From: Pohlia nutans | Lineage: Eukaryota > Streptophyta > Bryopsida > Bryales > Mniaceae | Assembly (NCBI GenBank): GCA_022496805.1 | Contig: CM040096.1 | Coordinates: 10,107,501 to 10,171,500 of the forward strand | DNA length: 64,000 bases | Direction of reading: 5' to 3' | Shown here: positions 33,150 to 44,765 of the stretch, piece after piece | How positions within the stretch are numbered: position 1 is the stretch's first letter | Layout: every line of letters starts with the position of its first letter | Translations under genes and position numbers: made by a program | The notes under the pieces: generated by a model | Told to the model about the DNA's origin: nothing | Database searches by the model: none | What the model saw: the letters and a program-made list of their open reading frames with translations, nothing else

Positions 33150-33736
33150 GAGCATCTCCAATGGTGACTCTTCAAAGGGCCTCACCATCTGCCTTTCTCC
33201 ATTCCCTTTTTATGTCCCCCTACCACGTCTCTTGGTTGCCGTGGCTTTTGCCCCATCCACAACACGCCAAGAGCCAAGGTCATGATAATGTGACTCTTGG
33301 TGATAGATGAAGGAATGGAGGAACGGTAAAAAAATCCAGTCAAAACGCTTCGCTAGCCTCGCCATAGGGTGAAAATTTGGAGAGCCTAGGATGCCCTTTT
33401 GACGAGCCTATGCGAGGACCGTTGGTGAGCCTTTGTGAGGACCATTTGCAACACTAGTAGAAAAGGTGGCGCTCCCCAGGGACATGCCCAGGCAAAATCA
33501 CTGTGCATGCCTAGAATTGGGCACTACTTGCCTGGGCATCTCCCTCGGCAATGCCACCTTTTCTACTAGTGCAAGGACCGTTGACGAGTCTTTCGAGGAC
33601 CGGTGGCGAGCCCTTCAAGGACCGTTGGCAAGCCCTTCGAGGACCATTGGTGAGTGACCTATTGGGGCGTGCGTTTCAGTAAGAGCCACGTTGCATCGGT
33701 TGAGGGGCTCGTTTGAAGAGCCCTTTGGAGATGCTC
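33150..33736. mobile_element. Harbinger-like MITE containing a CACTA MITE
   Basis: Ends GAGCATCTCCAATGGTGACT and, reverse-complemented, GAGCATCTCCAAAGGGCTCT, with the 3-bp repeat TGA on both sides (33147-33149, 33737-33739). Harbinger duplications are usually TWA, so TGA is a slight oddity. Inside, a GACGAGCC-TTTCGAGGACCGTTGG unit of about 25 bp is repeated several times (33395-33650), interrupted by the CACTA MITE. Confidence 0.7.
33452..33571. mobile_element. CACTA MITE, 120 bp, nested
   Basis: Perfect inverted ends CACTAGTAGAAAAGGTGGC, flanked by the 3-bp duplication CAA (33449-33451, 33572-33574). The centre contains a second small inversion, TGCCCAGGCAA/TTGCCTGGGCA, so the transcript would form a long hairpin. 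Confidence 0.9.
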
Positions 33737-34205
33737 TGACTGCGCACCAGCAGTGAGGAGTTATTATGACGGCTGTCCTTGCCAGATCATGTCGAAGGAA
33801 TAAGCTTAATTTGTGTCGAGTTCGAAATCACATTGAGAGCGTTGGAGATTTTCAGATCAGATGGATTCAGACCTTGGGAGCCCTAGTTTAATTATTAATG
33901 ACAGTTTTGAGGAAGCTCACTTAATTTGTGTACGTCTTCCATTTCTCCTTCCTTCCATTCTCTGCGCAATCAGTTTAAGTTAGCCAGTTTGATCTAGCTT
34001 CAGGAATGATCGAGCTAGAGCATCGTGAGTTTTATTATGGGTCTCCTTGAATGTAAGCTTTGATTCTTGACAGCAATTATATTTGCTTTCACGATACTTT
34101 ACGCAATCCAGCTAGCATTGATCACATTGAAAGATCGAGCTTGAATGAGCATGACAGATCTAGTTAAATTGTCTATTCTAGTCTCGCCCGCATATATGTA
34201 CAGTA

Positions 34206-34305
34206 AAAGCTCGTTCTCGATATACGAGAACCGGGCACCAATTGTAGAGACTGGTTTTTCCTCAGTGGTATATCGAAGTCAGAAAAATTGATCGAGGTGA
34301 GGACG
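34206..34305. mobile_element. Possible pogo-type (Tc1/mariner) terminus remnant
   Basis: TACAGTAAAAGCTCGTTCTC followed by GATATACGAGAACCGGGCACC, and a later TATATCGAAGTCAGAAAAATT, resembles the CAGTAAAACCTCGTTAT... ends of pogo/Tigger elements. No second end found; the resemblance may be fortuitous. Confidence 0.3.
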
Positions 34306-34387
34306 GTCCAAGCAGCGATCGAAGGAAGAAACAAGGTTTACAAAACGGTAAGTAATTCGTAGTACTGCAATTATTTCCACAGAAATT

Positions 34388-34416
34388 CAGTTTAGGGCTT
34401 AGGGTTTAGGGTTTAA
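34388..34416 (+). promoter_or_regulatory. Telo-box-like repeats upstream of the coiled-coil gene
   Basis: TTTAGGGCTTAGGGTTTAGG followed by GTTTA contains overlapping copies of the plant telo-box (AAACCCTA on the other strand), about 310 bp before the start codon. Telo-boxes are common in promoters and leader introns of growth-associated plant genes. A second cluster (AAACCCTAAACCC) lies in intron 1 near 36217. Confidence 0.45.
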
Positions 34417-34724
34417 GAATCTTCAATCTGTTGATGGTCGATCTTTCCCTTCCGTGTCAACATCTGGTGTCGTTCGTTACTACCATAAATAATTAACGCC
34501 AGTGAGAGCTAGCTTCTTGAGATCATCACTCAAGATATTAAGGAGCCTTTACTTTTCGATGCAGTCTTTGTCAATCTGTGCTCTCTACATATGACATTAT
34601 TGATGAATTCATGTCTGCAGTCCTGAGGATAAGGATTGGAGTCTAAGATGTGAACTGACTGAAGAGATTTCGGCAGCAGACTTACTGTAAGTGAGGATCG
34701 GACTAAGTCTTGAGTTCGATCAAA

Positions 34725-37715
34725 ATGGCTTCATCTACTTCAAAGATGAGTGGGTTTGAGGGAAAGTTGAAAGAGGCGGAAGAGAAGATAGCCAATTTAG
34801 AAAAGATTTGCATGCTGGAGGCGGAGTTGAAAGAGGCACGCGTGGAAAAGATATCTCGCCTGGAGCGAGAGTTGAAAGAGAGTTTGCAAGCGAATGCCGA
34901 TTGCGCTGCGAAGCTCGGTGACTCTGAGCGAAGGCTGCAACTTGCTGAACAGAAGAAACGGGAGTACGAAGCCTCTCTCGACGCAGTGAAGAGAAAGCTC
35001 ATCGTGTCAGAGATGATTTCAAAACATGCCATTGCTGATGCTGCCGAGAAGGAAATGATCAGGGTATGCAACAGCCCCCCCTTCTCTTACTAAGGATTCA
35101 TAGTTTCAAAATGACAAATTCAATTGATTGTACTGTTGTGAAAAATGTAATTCAGATAGGATCAGATTTTACATCACTGGAATCAGTGAAGAACTTTGCA
35201 TGTGTTGATGACTAATAAATTTGAATTAAAGGAAGTTTACATAGGATCTATTCAAAGCAGCTATAAAAAACATGAGGCCCACTTTGGGCTTCTTCGTCCT
35301 TTAGGGTTTTATATCTCTATTCAACTATACATACTAATGCAGACTTTCTTAAAATTCGATGAATGGATAGAGCTCTTGTCCCTTGCTTGAACCTTTGATG
35401 TCAAGTAGGGACACCTAGAGTTGCCACTTTTGTTACTCCTCTTCTATTGTCTTGTTAGCAAATGAAAGAAAGTGAAAAAATTCGCTGCACTAAAAGGGAT
35501 GGGTTGAAAAGTTTAGGTGATTTTGGGTCTAAAATTTTAAGTGCCTTTGGATTGAACATGGTTTCAACTAAGGGTTGCACAAGGAGAATGATTCAATTGT
35601 TGAGAAAAAATCTCAACCTTGGTTTGTCTCGTAAGGAGAATTCTCAACTGTGATTCATTCTTCCTTGGTTGAATTTTTATACTATTGTATTCAACATTGT
35701 CTCCCCTTATCATTCAACTCAATCCAACCTCCTATGTAGTCCTAGGTTTGGTTGAAAACACTCAACTTGATCGAAATATTCAATCCAACCCCTATACGGT
35801 CAGTCTTCAATTGGGTTGAGTTTGGTTGAAAACACTCAACTTGAATGGAAAAACTCAACCCAAGCTTTTGAATGTGCGGCTCCCCCTAAAGAATGTGTTG
35901 TAAGAATATCGTATGCAAAAGTTGTGAAAGGTGGAAAGTTATTGATTGTTAAATGTACTAAAATCACCACTTGATCATATATTGAGGTGGTGTCCATATG
36001 CACGTATTGGAGTTATTCTTAAATTCAAAGGCACATGATTCACTCCCTCCTTTTCTTATTGAAATCAGGTCATATCACTCTTCCTTTATATTGATCCTGT
36101 TTGCACTCACTTCTCCGAGATTTCAGGCTAATACTTTTAGCTCACTTGCAACAGTTTGGGTGTCTGTACCGTAGCACAGTCCCATTAATTAATTGTATCT
36201 TGGGTGTGATGAGCTAAACCCTAAACCCAAAACATACTCATTGAATGTACGTTTGTGCAATGTGAAAGGTGTTGCACATGATAGGTGGGAAGAATGATAG
36301 AATCAGGGTCATTTATCAAGGTACTCTCGACGTAGATGGCTGGCATTCTTCAACTGAGCATAAGCACAAATATCAAAAAACATATTCGGATTTCAAAGCG
36401 GCCTTCTGGAATGCATGTGAAAGGCGAAAGACATTTGACCACCTCCTGAAGCTGGATTATGGAACTGAAGGAGCTTTGAAGGTACGTACATCCCTTGAAT
36501 CCAGTTTTTTTGTAATAAAACAAAATTCCACACCTTATTTCCACATCACTGACATTCTATAACATTAGGGTTCTGCACCCCTTACTGCTTCGTTTGATTT
36601 TTTTACTGATACAGTAACTTTCCTTGGAACTAAAGTGAAATATGACACTTGCTATTATATGAGGGAATTTAGTTGAAGTCAAGCAAGTAAGACAAACTTA
36701 TGATGTGAAAATAAAAAGCATCCAAGAGCATTGGAGAGAGTCTTGGAAACTTTAGTAGGGGTACAAAGTCTAGGGCTTAACAATGGTATGCATTGGTTAA
36801 GGTAAAATGTCCCGAAATGGTTAATACACCCAAAACCAATGTGTAGACTAACACATAATGGTTTATAGCCAAACTCTGTGCTTTATGTTAACCATCAACT
36901 CCTTGCACGATTACCTATATTAGTTAATTTCAAGAAGCAATAAATGAAATCATATGTTCACAGACTTGGGATTGTCTAGTTATCGGTTTTGGGTGATGAC
37001 TGAATTTTCGCTTTGAAAATTTGTAGAAATTTCATTTTTTAGAATAAAATTATGAGAACTGCATTCATGATTTCTATTTTCCTATGAAAAATAAATACTA
37101 GTCGCCTTCTACTCCTACTGCACGTAGGCTAGAAAGCTTAAGTTATCCGTTATGGGTATTTCTACCTTACTACTCCCTCCGTTTCATAATATGAGTCCAC
37201 CTTTTTTGGCATATTTTTTTTCCTAGTTTTTGTCCTATGTTTTATACTTCAAAATGTGAGCACTGTCCACTTCAAACAGGGTAGACAATGAGAATGACAC
37301 AAAATCTACATACTACAATTAAAGATAGTCCATTTTTGAGTATTGAGATGACTTTTGACAAAAGAAACGTCAAGTTGAAACATGCTAAAAAAAGGTGGAC
37401 TCTTATTATGAAACAGAGGGAGTACATTCATTGAGAGTTGATTTTGATGTTGCATTGATGTAATCCGCTACCCATGTGCAGTACATGATACACGATGCGA
37501 ACGAGGAAATAGCCAAGCTGCGCATGCAACATCCCTTAATGGCTACGCGGGTGGAAACTATGTACCTATCTATTGTGTTGTGGAGTATCGAAGTAGAGGA
37601 TTTAACAGCCATCCCTTGGAATAGCCACACAAAGGAGGCCACTAGGGTAGAGATCCTTGATTTTATCCTAGAAGTGATTACCTCAAAATATAAAAGGCTC
37701 AAAAAACGATGGTGA
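34725..37715 (+). CDS. Coiled-coil protein of unknown function (3 exons)
   Basis: Exons 34725-35063, 36269-36481 and 37482-37715 join in phase 0 through GT-AG introns to give 261 residues. The start is the first ATG in frame (MASSTSKMSGFEGK). Residues 8-113 form a highly charged heptad-rich coiled coil, with repeated LKEAE, LEKI and LERELKE blocks. Exon 2 (residues 114-184: VLHMIGGKNDRIRVIY... to FDHLLKLDYGTEGALK) looks globular. Exon 3 (YMIHDANEEIAKLRMQH...) has another helical stretch and ends in the basic SKYKRLKKRW. I do not recognise the family. Codon use and GC content rise in exons relative to flanks, and three independent junctions keep the frame, which argues for a real gene. Intron 2 carries a Stowaway MITE. 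Function unknown; a structural or cytoskeletal role would only be a guess from the coiled coil. Confidence 0.75.
37173..37422. mobile_element. Stowaway MITE in intron 2 of the coiled-coil gene
   Basis: Ends CTCCCTCCGTTTCATAATAT and, reverse-complemented, CTCCCTCTGTTTCATAATAA; TA duplication at 37171-37172 and 37423-37424. Opposite orientation to, and related to, 16801-17038. It ends about 60 bp before the exon 3 acceptor, so it may bring the branch-site region close to transposon sequence. Confidence 0.95.
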
Positions 37716-38005
37716 ACAACAGAGAAATCAGCTATGGTTAATTAGTGAAATTAGTATGTAGCATAAATAGTGTATGCAGTGGATTAGGAGGGGAAATTCT
37801 TAGTTTACTCCAAAGCATGCGATTTTGTTCTGCAGCATGTTTTATCTTTTCCACTGTCAACTCTACGACAAAAGTGTCGTTCTCTTTTTCAGTCTATTCA
37901 ACGATGAGGTGAAGAGAAGGAGCTACCTGTAGCTAGGCAGAGAAGGTCTAAGCTATGTGCACCCATGATTATCACTGAGCATATTTGCTATTATTAGATC
38001 TTTAA

Positions 38006-38546
38006 CCCTTTAACATGCCAGCGTCCACATAGTGGACAACGCACAGATTGAAAATGCTTGATTCTCATCCAAATCGGACAGTTTTCATCCACCAAAATTT
38101 CTCTTAGTTCTTGAGCAAGTTGACTATCCTTTGTACGGTTTGGATCTTCAGAAAAGGTTATTATGATTTTTAGAAAAACAACAGAATTGGTTTATGTCAA
38201 GTTTCATTTTTAGTTCAAAAAGTGGGACCTTAAATATGATTTTTCAAAATAAGTAGAATCAAATAATGGAAATCGTACCATCTCGTAGTGCATGTTATTT
38301 CAATTTCATTACCATATTTTTTTTTTAAAATTGTGCTAATTTTGGATTTTAAATTGAATTTCAAGAGAAAACCTTGCAAAATTAATTTAAAAATATTAAA
38401 CACAAATATAATAAATCCAACCGCATAGATGTGATCTTCACATTGACATTTACAACTTTGCTTTGATCATGAACCCCATTTTTGGTTTTCATCAAGTATT
38501 TTATAGCACTTCTTTGAAAACAGTGTTGAATCGGGACGTTAAAGGG
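38006..38546 (+). mobile_element. TTAA (piggyBac-like) MITE, 541-bp family
   Basis: TTAA at 38002-38005 and 38547-38550. Ends CCCTTTAACATGCC and, reverse-complemented, CCCTTTAACGTCCCG. Palindrome CGTCCACATAGTGGAC inside the left end. The same length as 7000-7540 and similar throughout. Confidence 0.85.
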
Positions 38547-38550
38547 TTAA

Positions 38551-41519
38551 TGTTATAGAGGCTTATTGGCAAGTAAAAGAGCACTTCAACATGTATTATT
38601 TGGACATTGCATGAATAAGTTATGAATTTTTAAGTATTGTCTACTAGGGAGTTCAAATTCAGACTTAGATTTTCATGGGTTCTCATGTTTTGATTGTGTC
38701 ATTTTATGTATTCAATAACTAATTTTAGTGTTGCTTTTGGACTCAAATGTAGAGGTCGTTTTTGTGTCATGTATGATTATGGGTGCACATACATTACGGG
38801 GTTCATTTAAGTTGTGGTTGAAGCATATATTTGTTAAATAACAATGTCAATGTGTTGTGTAAGACTAACAAAATATTCTTGTTATGGTAATCAAATCATG
38901 GCTCCTTGAGCTTTCAACACACTCATGCATATATAGTTGTATAGAGGTGGCAACTAAACATTGGATATGGAGAGAATAAATGGTTATGTCTCCTCGTTCT
39001 ATTGTTGATATTGTGTCTTTAGACCCTTTATTTGATTGAGTATGATTAAATACAATTCAACCATTGAGAATTCTTTTTATAATGATGCTTGCACACTATC
39101 GGTATCGCGAGCAAAGACCGGGGCTCTCGAGGGTGACATCCCAGGCCTTGTAAGAAACAAGGAAAAACCATGAGAAGTGCTCTAAACAAACAAGACACGA
39201 TAGCATTTTTTGTGAGATTAAAATTGGGATGTGTCATGCATGGTTAAAAACCTTGTAAAAGTATGCATCTATAAGTGTGAATCAAGACTTATGGTTCTTT
39301 AAAATTGATAGCAATTCGGGACACAATTGGAATTGAGAGTGAAACTCAAGGTTTATATGATACCCTCAACAAAGTAGGCCATATTATATGCCATTGAAAA
39401 GCTTTAAAATTATTATAAAAATGAATAAATTTTAAAAAAATAAAAATAAAAAATAATTTAAAAAAAACTCTATAAAAAAACTCTTTAAAAAATAATTTAA
39501 AAAAAAACTCTAAACCCAAAGGTAACCACCAAAGATGACATCACACAAGAGATCGAGTTCCCCATAGACTTGTGTCAGAGAGGAAAGACGAAAAAACACA
39601 TTGGTTGCAGAAAAAAAAATGAAGTCATCTTAGAGTTCCACTTTTTATATAGAAACCTAGGTTTAAGGCTCATGAGGAGCATATGAAAGACTTAAAAGTT
39701 ATGGCTCAACAAAGTGATACACAATCGGAAACAATATCTCCCAAAGGATCTGAATCTTTGAGATGCCATAATTTCATCAATTTGGGTTAGAATGAGAAAA
39801 GTGAATAGAGCATCGTCAATTATTCAAAGAGAAAATTACACCAATGGACTTACACTTTAATTAGACTTAAACAATTAAAAGATGGTATGTCAATTAAAAG
39901 TTTGGGAGTTCTTTCAATAACAGTTTTGAAACTAAGGCATGAGGCTTGCTAAAGACCACAAAGAATACAACTAGTGGTCTCCTTCCTCATTCCCGCATGG
40001 TACTAAGGTGACTCCTCATGACTTCTGAAAGATGAAGATAGTGTTGTGAGGTGCTTAGTTGCACCTCTTGACATTGGTCAAGAGATGTCCCGCTTTCCAC
40101 TAGACCGCTATAAATGAGTCCTAAGTAGTGAATGCCAAATAGTGAGTTCCAAAGTGAAAATATTAAGTGCCTAGTGGAGAATTGAACACCAACTTAGGGC
40201 AGTTAGTATCGGTGGCAAGTAGTCCTGCCATCGGCTACTAGAACAATAATAAAAGTTTCACTCATGTCTCCAAATACGTGTCCGGTTTTCTTGTGATATA
40301 AATGTGAGAATCACAAGATGTAGGAACCCGAAACTAATATGCAAATTAACATTGTGGATGTTGGTGTATATAGTGTTAGTTACTAAAAAAAAGTGAGATA
40401 CAATTTGTACATTCGAGAAACCTTATTAAGACAAATGAGAATAATAGGGTTGCAACATTTATGGACTAAACAACCTCAAAATAGAACATTGGTTTGAAAA
40501 TTAATAGTGGAAAATTTTCGAATGTCCATCAGCCCTTTTTTCCAGCTAAAAAAGCCAAAATGCACTAATAAAAAGGCTTGGGCGAAACACTAATGTTAAT
40601 GATAGCGGGTTAAAACCCAAATCTTGCCACGTTGCGATCTTCTCTATGAATCCTGTCGCCACGACTGCGCCTTCCATCGCCACTGCCGGGTCTCCTTCGC
40701 CACTCTAGACGCGTCTTCATGTTTGTTAGCATGTCCCTCACCCTAGAACGCGTCTTCAGTTCTGAATGCGTCGTCATGTCCTCCGCGTTGCACGCCAATC
40801 CGATGGATCATTATGGGCTTGTTTTGCCCATCCCGTTCTACCGTCATTGTGCATGTCTCTAGTTTGTGCATTTCGAGATTTTTGCAAGTCGCCAGTAATA
40901 CGCTGATGCCAAGCTGCTTGTCGCCATGCCTTTTTTTTCTTCTAGTTTCTCTCTTGATGGCCCACTCTCTTGCATAGCCTTGTCGCTTGTTCGGTTGAAG
41001 GCAGTAGGGTTGTGTGCATTTGTAGTTACATTGCAGTTTTAGAGCATTGGTGCAGGTTGATCAAGAAAATATATACTTGTTTCACAAAGACAATGAACAC
41101 AATGTATATGTTTTAGAAGGATGATTGATTATAGACAAATTGTATAAGATTATTGCCTAAAATTCACTATACGTTAATTGATTATTGCCAATGAGTGATG
41201 CGCATTGAGAGAACCCTACCCCATTGTGTTTTATAATTTATTTATAGGATACTACATTTGCATTCATATGTCTACTAATTGACGGACGTACTTACGAAAC
41301 TCACTCACGAAATAGTGCATGGGATTTTACAACTAACATCTCCTTTTAACCTATTTAACACAATATTTATGAAATAAAGTATCAGTTACCTATGTGTGAC
41401 CTTAGTTACGTACCTAAAACTTTAGCTAACTTAAGTCTTCCCCAAAAAGAACCCAGTCTTTTAGTTTATTTTTTTGGGTGTTTGTTTCTACTTTTTTGTA
41501 CTACATTTGGTTTGTGGTG
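38551..41519. other. Intergenic, no gene recognised
   Basis: A 3-kb stretch without element boundaries that I can define. A/T-rich simple tracts with repeated AAACTCT units occupy 39425-39515. A GC-richer patch at 40610-40800 has ACGCGTCTTCA repeated twice and a long chance ORF on the minus strand, without a recognisable motif. Confidence 0.4.
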
Positions 41520-42053
41520 CAATGCCAGCAAGTTGACTCATCAAAGAGTTGGATAACCACTTTCCTTCACAAAACCTTATGCAAGCCATGCCGATATCTT
41601 GTACCCGCAATACTAGCTGCAAAGGATTGTGAGGAAAGCTTTTTGAAGCACATCTAGAAAGACTATTACGGCCGTGGGAAAATTTTGGACAAAGACAAGG
41701 ACAAGATTTTAGTCCAGGCCCTCGTTGATCGTGAGCTTATTTTGAGCCAACAGGGTTTATTTAAGCTCACAATGCGGTCCAATGTACAAGCCGCCATGGA
41801 ACCACCATTTGATACTAATCCCTTCACAAAGCTATGGAAGGGTCTTGATGCTGCAACGTGCTTGACTCATCACTTCTCTGAGTACATGAAGTTGGCCAAG
41901 ATTGCGATCGTGCATGTCATAAAGTTTGTAGAGGATGAACACGTGTTCTTCTCTGTTTCATTCCTCAAGTTGAAACTACGCAACAACTTGGACAAACATC
42001 TCCAATGCGTTGTGGGGATGTCCCGGGGAAGTCGTTGTCAAGAATTTAGATAA
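41520..42053 (+). pseudogene. hAT transposase C-terminal fragment
   Basis: The frame from 41685 reads ...PFTKLWKGLDAATCLTHHF, then SEYMKLAKIAIVHVIKFVED and EHVFFSVSFLKLKLRNNLDK-HLQCVVGM. The block VEDE.VF...SFLK.KLRN.L..HL is the typical hAT dimerisation-domain region (ERxFS...K...RNRL..HL). Upstream in the same frame a stop at about 41653 interrupts a further transposase-like stretch beginning near 41545. N-terminal domain and catalytic residues are missing, so this is a dead remnant. It may have belonged to an autonomous partner of one of the hAT-like MITEs here, but nothing links them directly. Confidence 0.65.
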
Positions 42054-43225
42054 CTACGAGAGAACAAATATAGGGTGTCTTTTATTCATTTGAGATAAAA
42101 ATTATAAATTTATGTAAGTAATATAGGATGTTTTAAAACAAATTTGGAAATATTTTAGGAATATTCCTATAATATATAGAATATACCCTAAATATACTAT
42201 AAATAGTAAAATATTCCAATTATTCCATAGCCCCCATTAAATACCCTTTGTTCGCTCATATGTACCCAAAATTTACACTAAGTGACTTCCCGGAGAGGAA
42301 TGTATTCTCAAAAAATCTACACCCTAGAGACTTTCCCATTTGACTTAGCGTTTGAGAAATAGGTGAATGGTGGTGAGCACTATCAGTATAGGCTTCTAGC
42401 CTGGAACATCATTGAATGATTCGCAAATTTTGCCTAAAGCCTAGCATGGTTTAGGCAAAGCGTGTGTTAGTAGGATATGCCAAATCTAAAGGTTCACTAG
42501 CTTTAGTTGTGAGTGATAGTGTAGCATAATGTGGTTAGTAGTATAAAAACTTCTTTGTTTCTATCATTTATGTTGGTTAGTTGAACTTACCTCCAATCTA
42601 ACTTTCAACTTCAATGAAGCTATTTTATGTTTTTATGTGCCTTGTTTGTAAGAATTTGCAGCAGTTGCTGCATTTTTCACCACACGGGTTTTTATTTTTC
42701 CTCATTTTATGTAGTTCACTAATCACCATGAACACGCAATTCGCTATTTACGCACTTGGCCAAGTGCGGTCATTTCGGGGCCCCATTGTGCCAAAAATTT
42801 CAGAAATCAAATTTTTTTTTTTTGAAAAGGGTGTGATTTTTGTCTATGGTGAAAAGTGCAGTGCATTGCAATTAATCAAATATATTACGGATTTTCAATA
42901 ATAAATATGTGAATTTCATACATTTTTAAAAATTTTCAAAGTGTCTTTCATAAAACCCCTTCAAAAGTGCAATAAATATCCAACATTTTACTATCTTTCA
43001 ACCGCATTTTCCCCATTCCCCTCGTATTACAATCACATACAATCCGCAATACATTTTCGTACAACGACATCATTACTCCACATATCCACGTATTTACATA
43101 AAGTATGGATCCACATATAAATATTTATATATATATATAAATAAATAATACATATGATAAAGAAGTACAAGTCAGCCATCTGAAGTGCAACCAATAGCAC
43201 TAATCCACACTGTCTAAAAAAGCTA

Positions 43226-43675
43226 CTACTCGAAGGGGAACTGGGTCTCCGGAATCGTCTCAGATGACTGTGTTCCGTCGTCCCGACCCTCCTCACTAGC
43301 TACACGCTGCTCCTCCAACCTCGCACGAACATCTGAAGGGGTCTCGGGATCTGTATACTCCAAAGCTTGAGCCACCATGGCATTGACCATCGGAGATGAC
43401 ACCCGGTGCATAGGCGACGCTTCCTCCATGATAGACGCCGCCTGCTCAAACGTATACTGTCCTCCAATCCCGTGACGTCTGTATCTGACTCCACCAACGT
43501 CATAGTAGAATCCGTCTGCTGCAAGTGTCATATCTCGGTCTGGTAGGGCCCAATGAAACGGACGTGGGGTGGAATCAATATCCACAACTACTCCTGGTGT
43601 TGGCAACACCTCAGATCCACCCGCATCCAGCCTTGATCGTGGCAACACCTCCATGTCACGCAGGGTCGACCCCAA
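43226..43675 (-). CDS. ORF in the large TIR element, unknown function (probable 3' exon)
   Basis: Acidic, polar 149-codon ORF ending about 500 bp inside the left TIR, with codon-like composition: ...DIDSTPRPFHWALPDRDM, YYDVGGVRYRRHG, and an acidic tail ending ETQFPFE. I do not recognise a domain. The first codons run into the GC-rich array, so the true 5' end is probably a splice acceptor near 43650. A plausible upstream exon on the same strand lies at 44256-44347, ending in GACTTTGAG and a GTAAAC donor. The gene points outward, mirroring the plus-strand ORF at the other end. Likely an element-encoded protein, not a host gene. Confidence 0.5.
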   Translation of the reverse strand: MGSTLRDMEVLPRSRLDAGGSEVLPTPGVVVDIDSTPRPFHWALPDRDMTLAADGFYYDVGGVRYRRHGIGGQYTFEQAASIMEEASPMHRVSSPMVNAMVAQALEYTDPETPSDVRARLEEQRVASEEGRDDGTQSSETIPETQFPFE

Positions 43676-44205
43676 TGCCCTTGCGGTCCTAGCGGTGCCC
43701 CTCGGGACCCAAATGCAAAATCAGCCCACTTGGAGGCCCCAAACAGGGCCCCCAAGTGTTTTAGGAGTCCCCGTGGGGTCCCCGAGGTCGACCCCAATGC
43801 CCTTGCGGTCCTAGCGGTGCTCCTCGGGGCCCAAATGCAAAATCAGCGCACTTGGGGGCCCCAAACGGGGCCCCCAAGTGTTCTAGGAGTCCCCGTGGAG
43901 CCCCCAGGGTCGACCCCAATGCCCTTGCGATCCTAGCGGTGCCCCTCGGGGCCCAAATGCAAAATCAGCTCACTTGGGGCCCCAAATGGGGCCCCCAAGT
44001 GTTCTAGGAGTCCCCGTGGGACCCCCGGGGTCGACCCCAATGCCCTTGCGGTCCTAGCGGTGCCCCTCGGGGCCCAAATGCAAAATCAGTCCACTTGGGG
44101 GCCCCAAACAGGGCCCCCGAGTGTTTTAGGAACTCCCGTGGGGCCCCCGGGGTTGACCCCTAGCACTATGCGATCCTAGCGGTGCCCCTCGGGCCTAGAT
44201 GCCTA
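43663..44205. repeat. GC-rich tandem array, ~123-bp unit, about 4.4 copies (left)
   Basis: Each unit contains GGTCGACCCCAATGCCCTTG, then GTCCTAGCGGTGCCCCTCGG, then CCCAAATGCAAAATCAGC, then GGGGGCCCCAAACGGGGCCCCC and AGTGTT-TAGGAGTCCCCGTGG. The unit is itself palindrome-rich. The inverted equivalent is at 46588-47130. Confidence 0.9.
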
Positions 44206-44765
44206 TTCAGCGCATGAACTGATCGATAAAAGAATGGTTTAGGAAGAAACGTTTACCTCAAAGTCTTGAATTCGTGGTTGAAGCTCTTAGACTCTGTAGA
44301 TGGAACTCCCCCACTAACGAATTAATGCTCCCTTCCAAATTCCTGTCACGAATTGAAACGAACATGAACAGAAAATTAGTTGAGAAAGAGTGAATTTTTT
44401 AAATGAAGTGCTTTCGTGAGTTGTTCTTCATATATATAAGAAGAACCCTTCATTCTTCTCATTACAACGATGGAGAGCTGACCATGGTATGTGTTAGAGA
44501 GCTTAAGTGAAATAGTGGGTTTTTTTGAAGTTTTCTGAGAAAAATTGAACGCAATCTGATGTTATAGAGAAAGGAGAATGTGGAAGAGGGACGGAGGACT
44601 GGAGAGAGACACTTGCCTGAGCCAAAAAATGGACAAAGAGGGTGCGCGGACGCGCACCCTCTTCTATTTGTGTGTGTCTCCAAGGGAGGCCAGCCCAATG
44701 GGCTGGCCGCCCTTGGAACGGGCCAGCTGGTCGGCCCAGCTGGCGGGCCCAGGCGGCACCGTTTA

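Noticed and set aside
36269..36562. 97-codon ORF as a separate gene
   Set aside because: It begins at a GTG right after an acceptor site and is exon 2 of the coiled-coil gene; the tail beyond 36481 is intron.
39425..39515. Retrotransposon poly(A) tail
   Set aside because: Only low-complexity A/T tracts with AAACTCT; no LINE or SINE body adjoins it.
43569..43936. GC-rich ORFs with repeated Pro/Leu blocks (43569-43814, 43730-43936)
   Set aside because: They lie in the subterminal tandem array, and the repeated peptides only reflect the repeated DNA.
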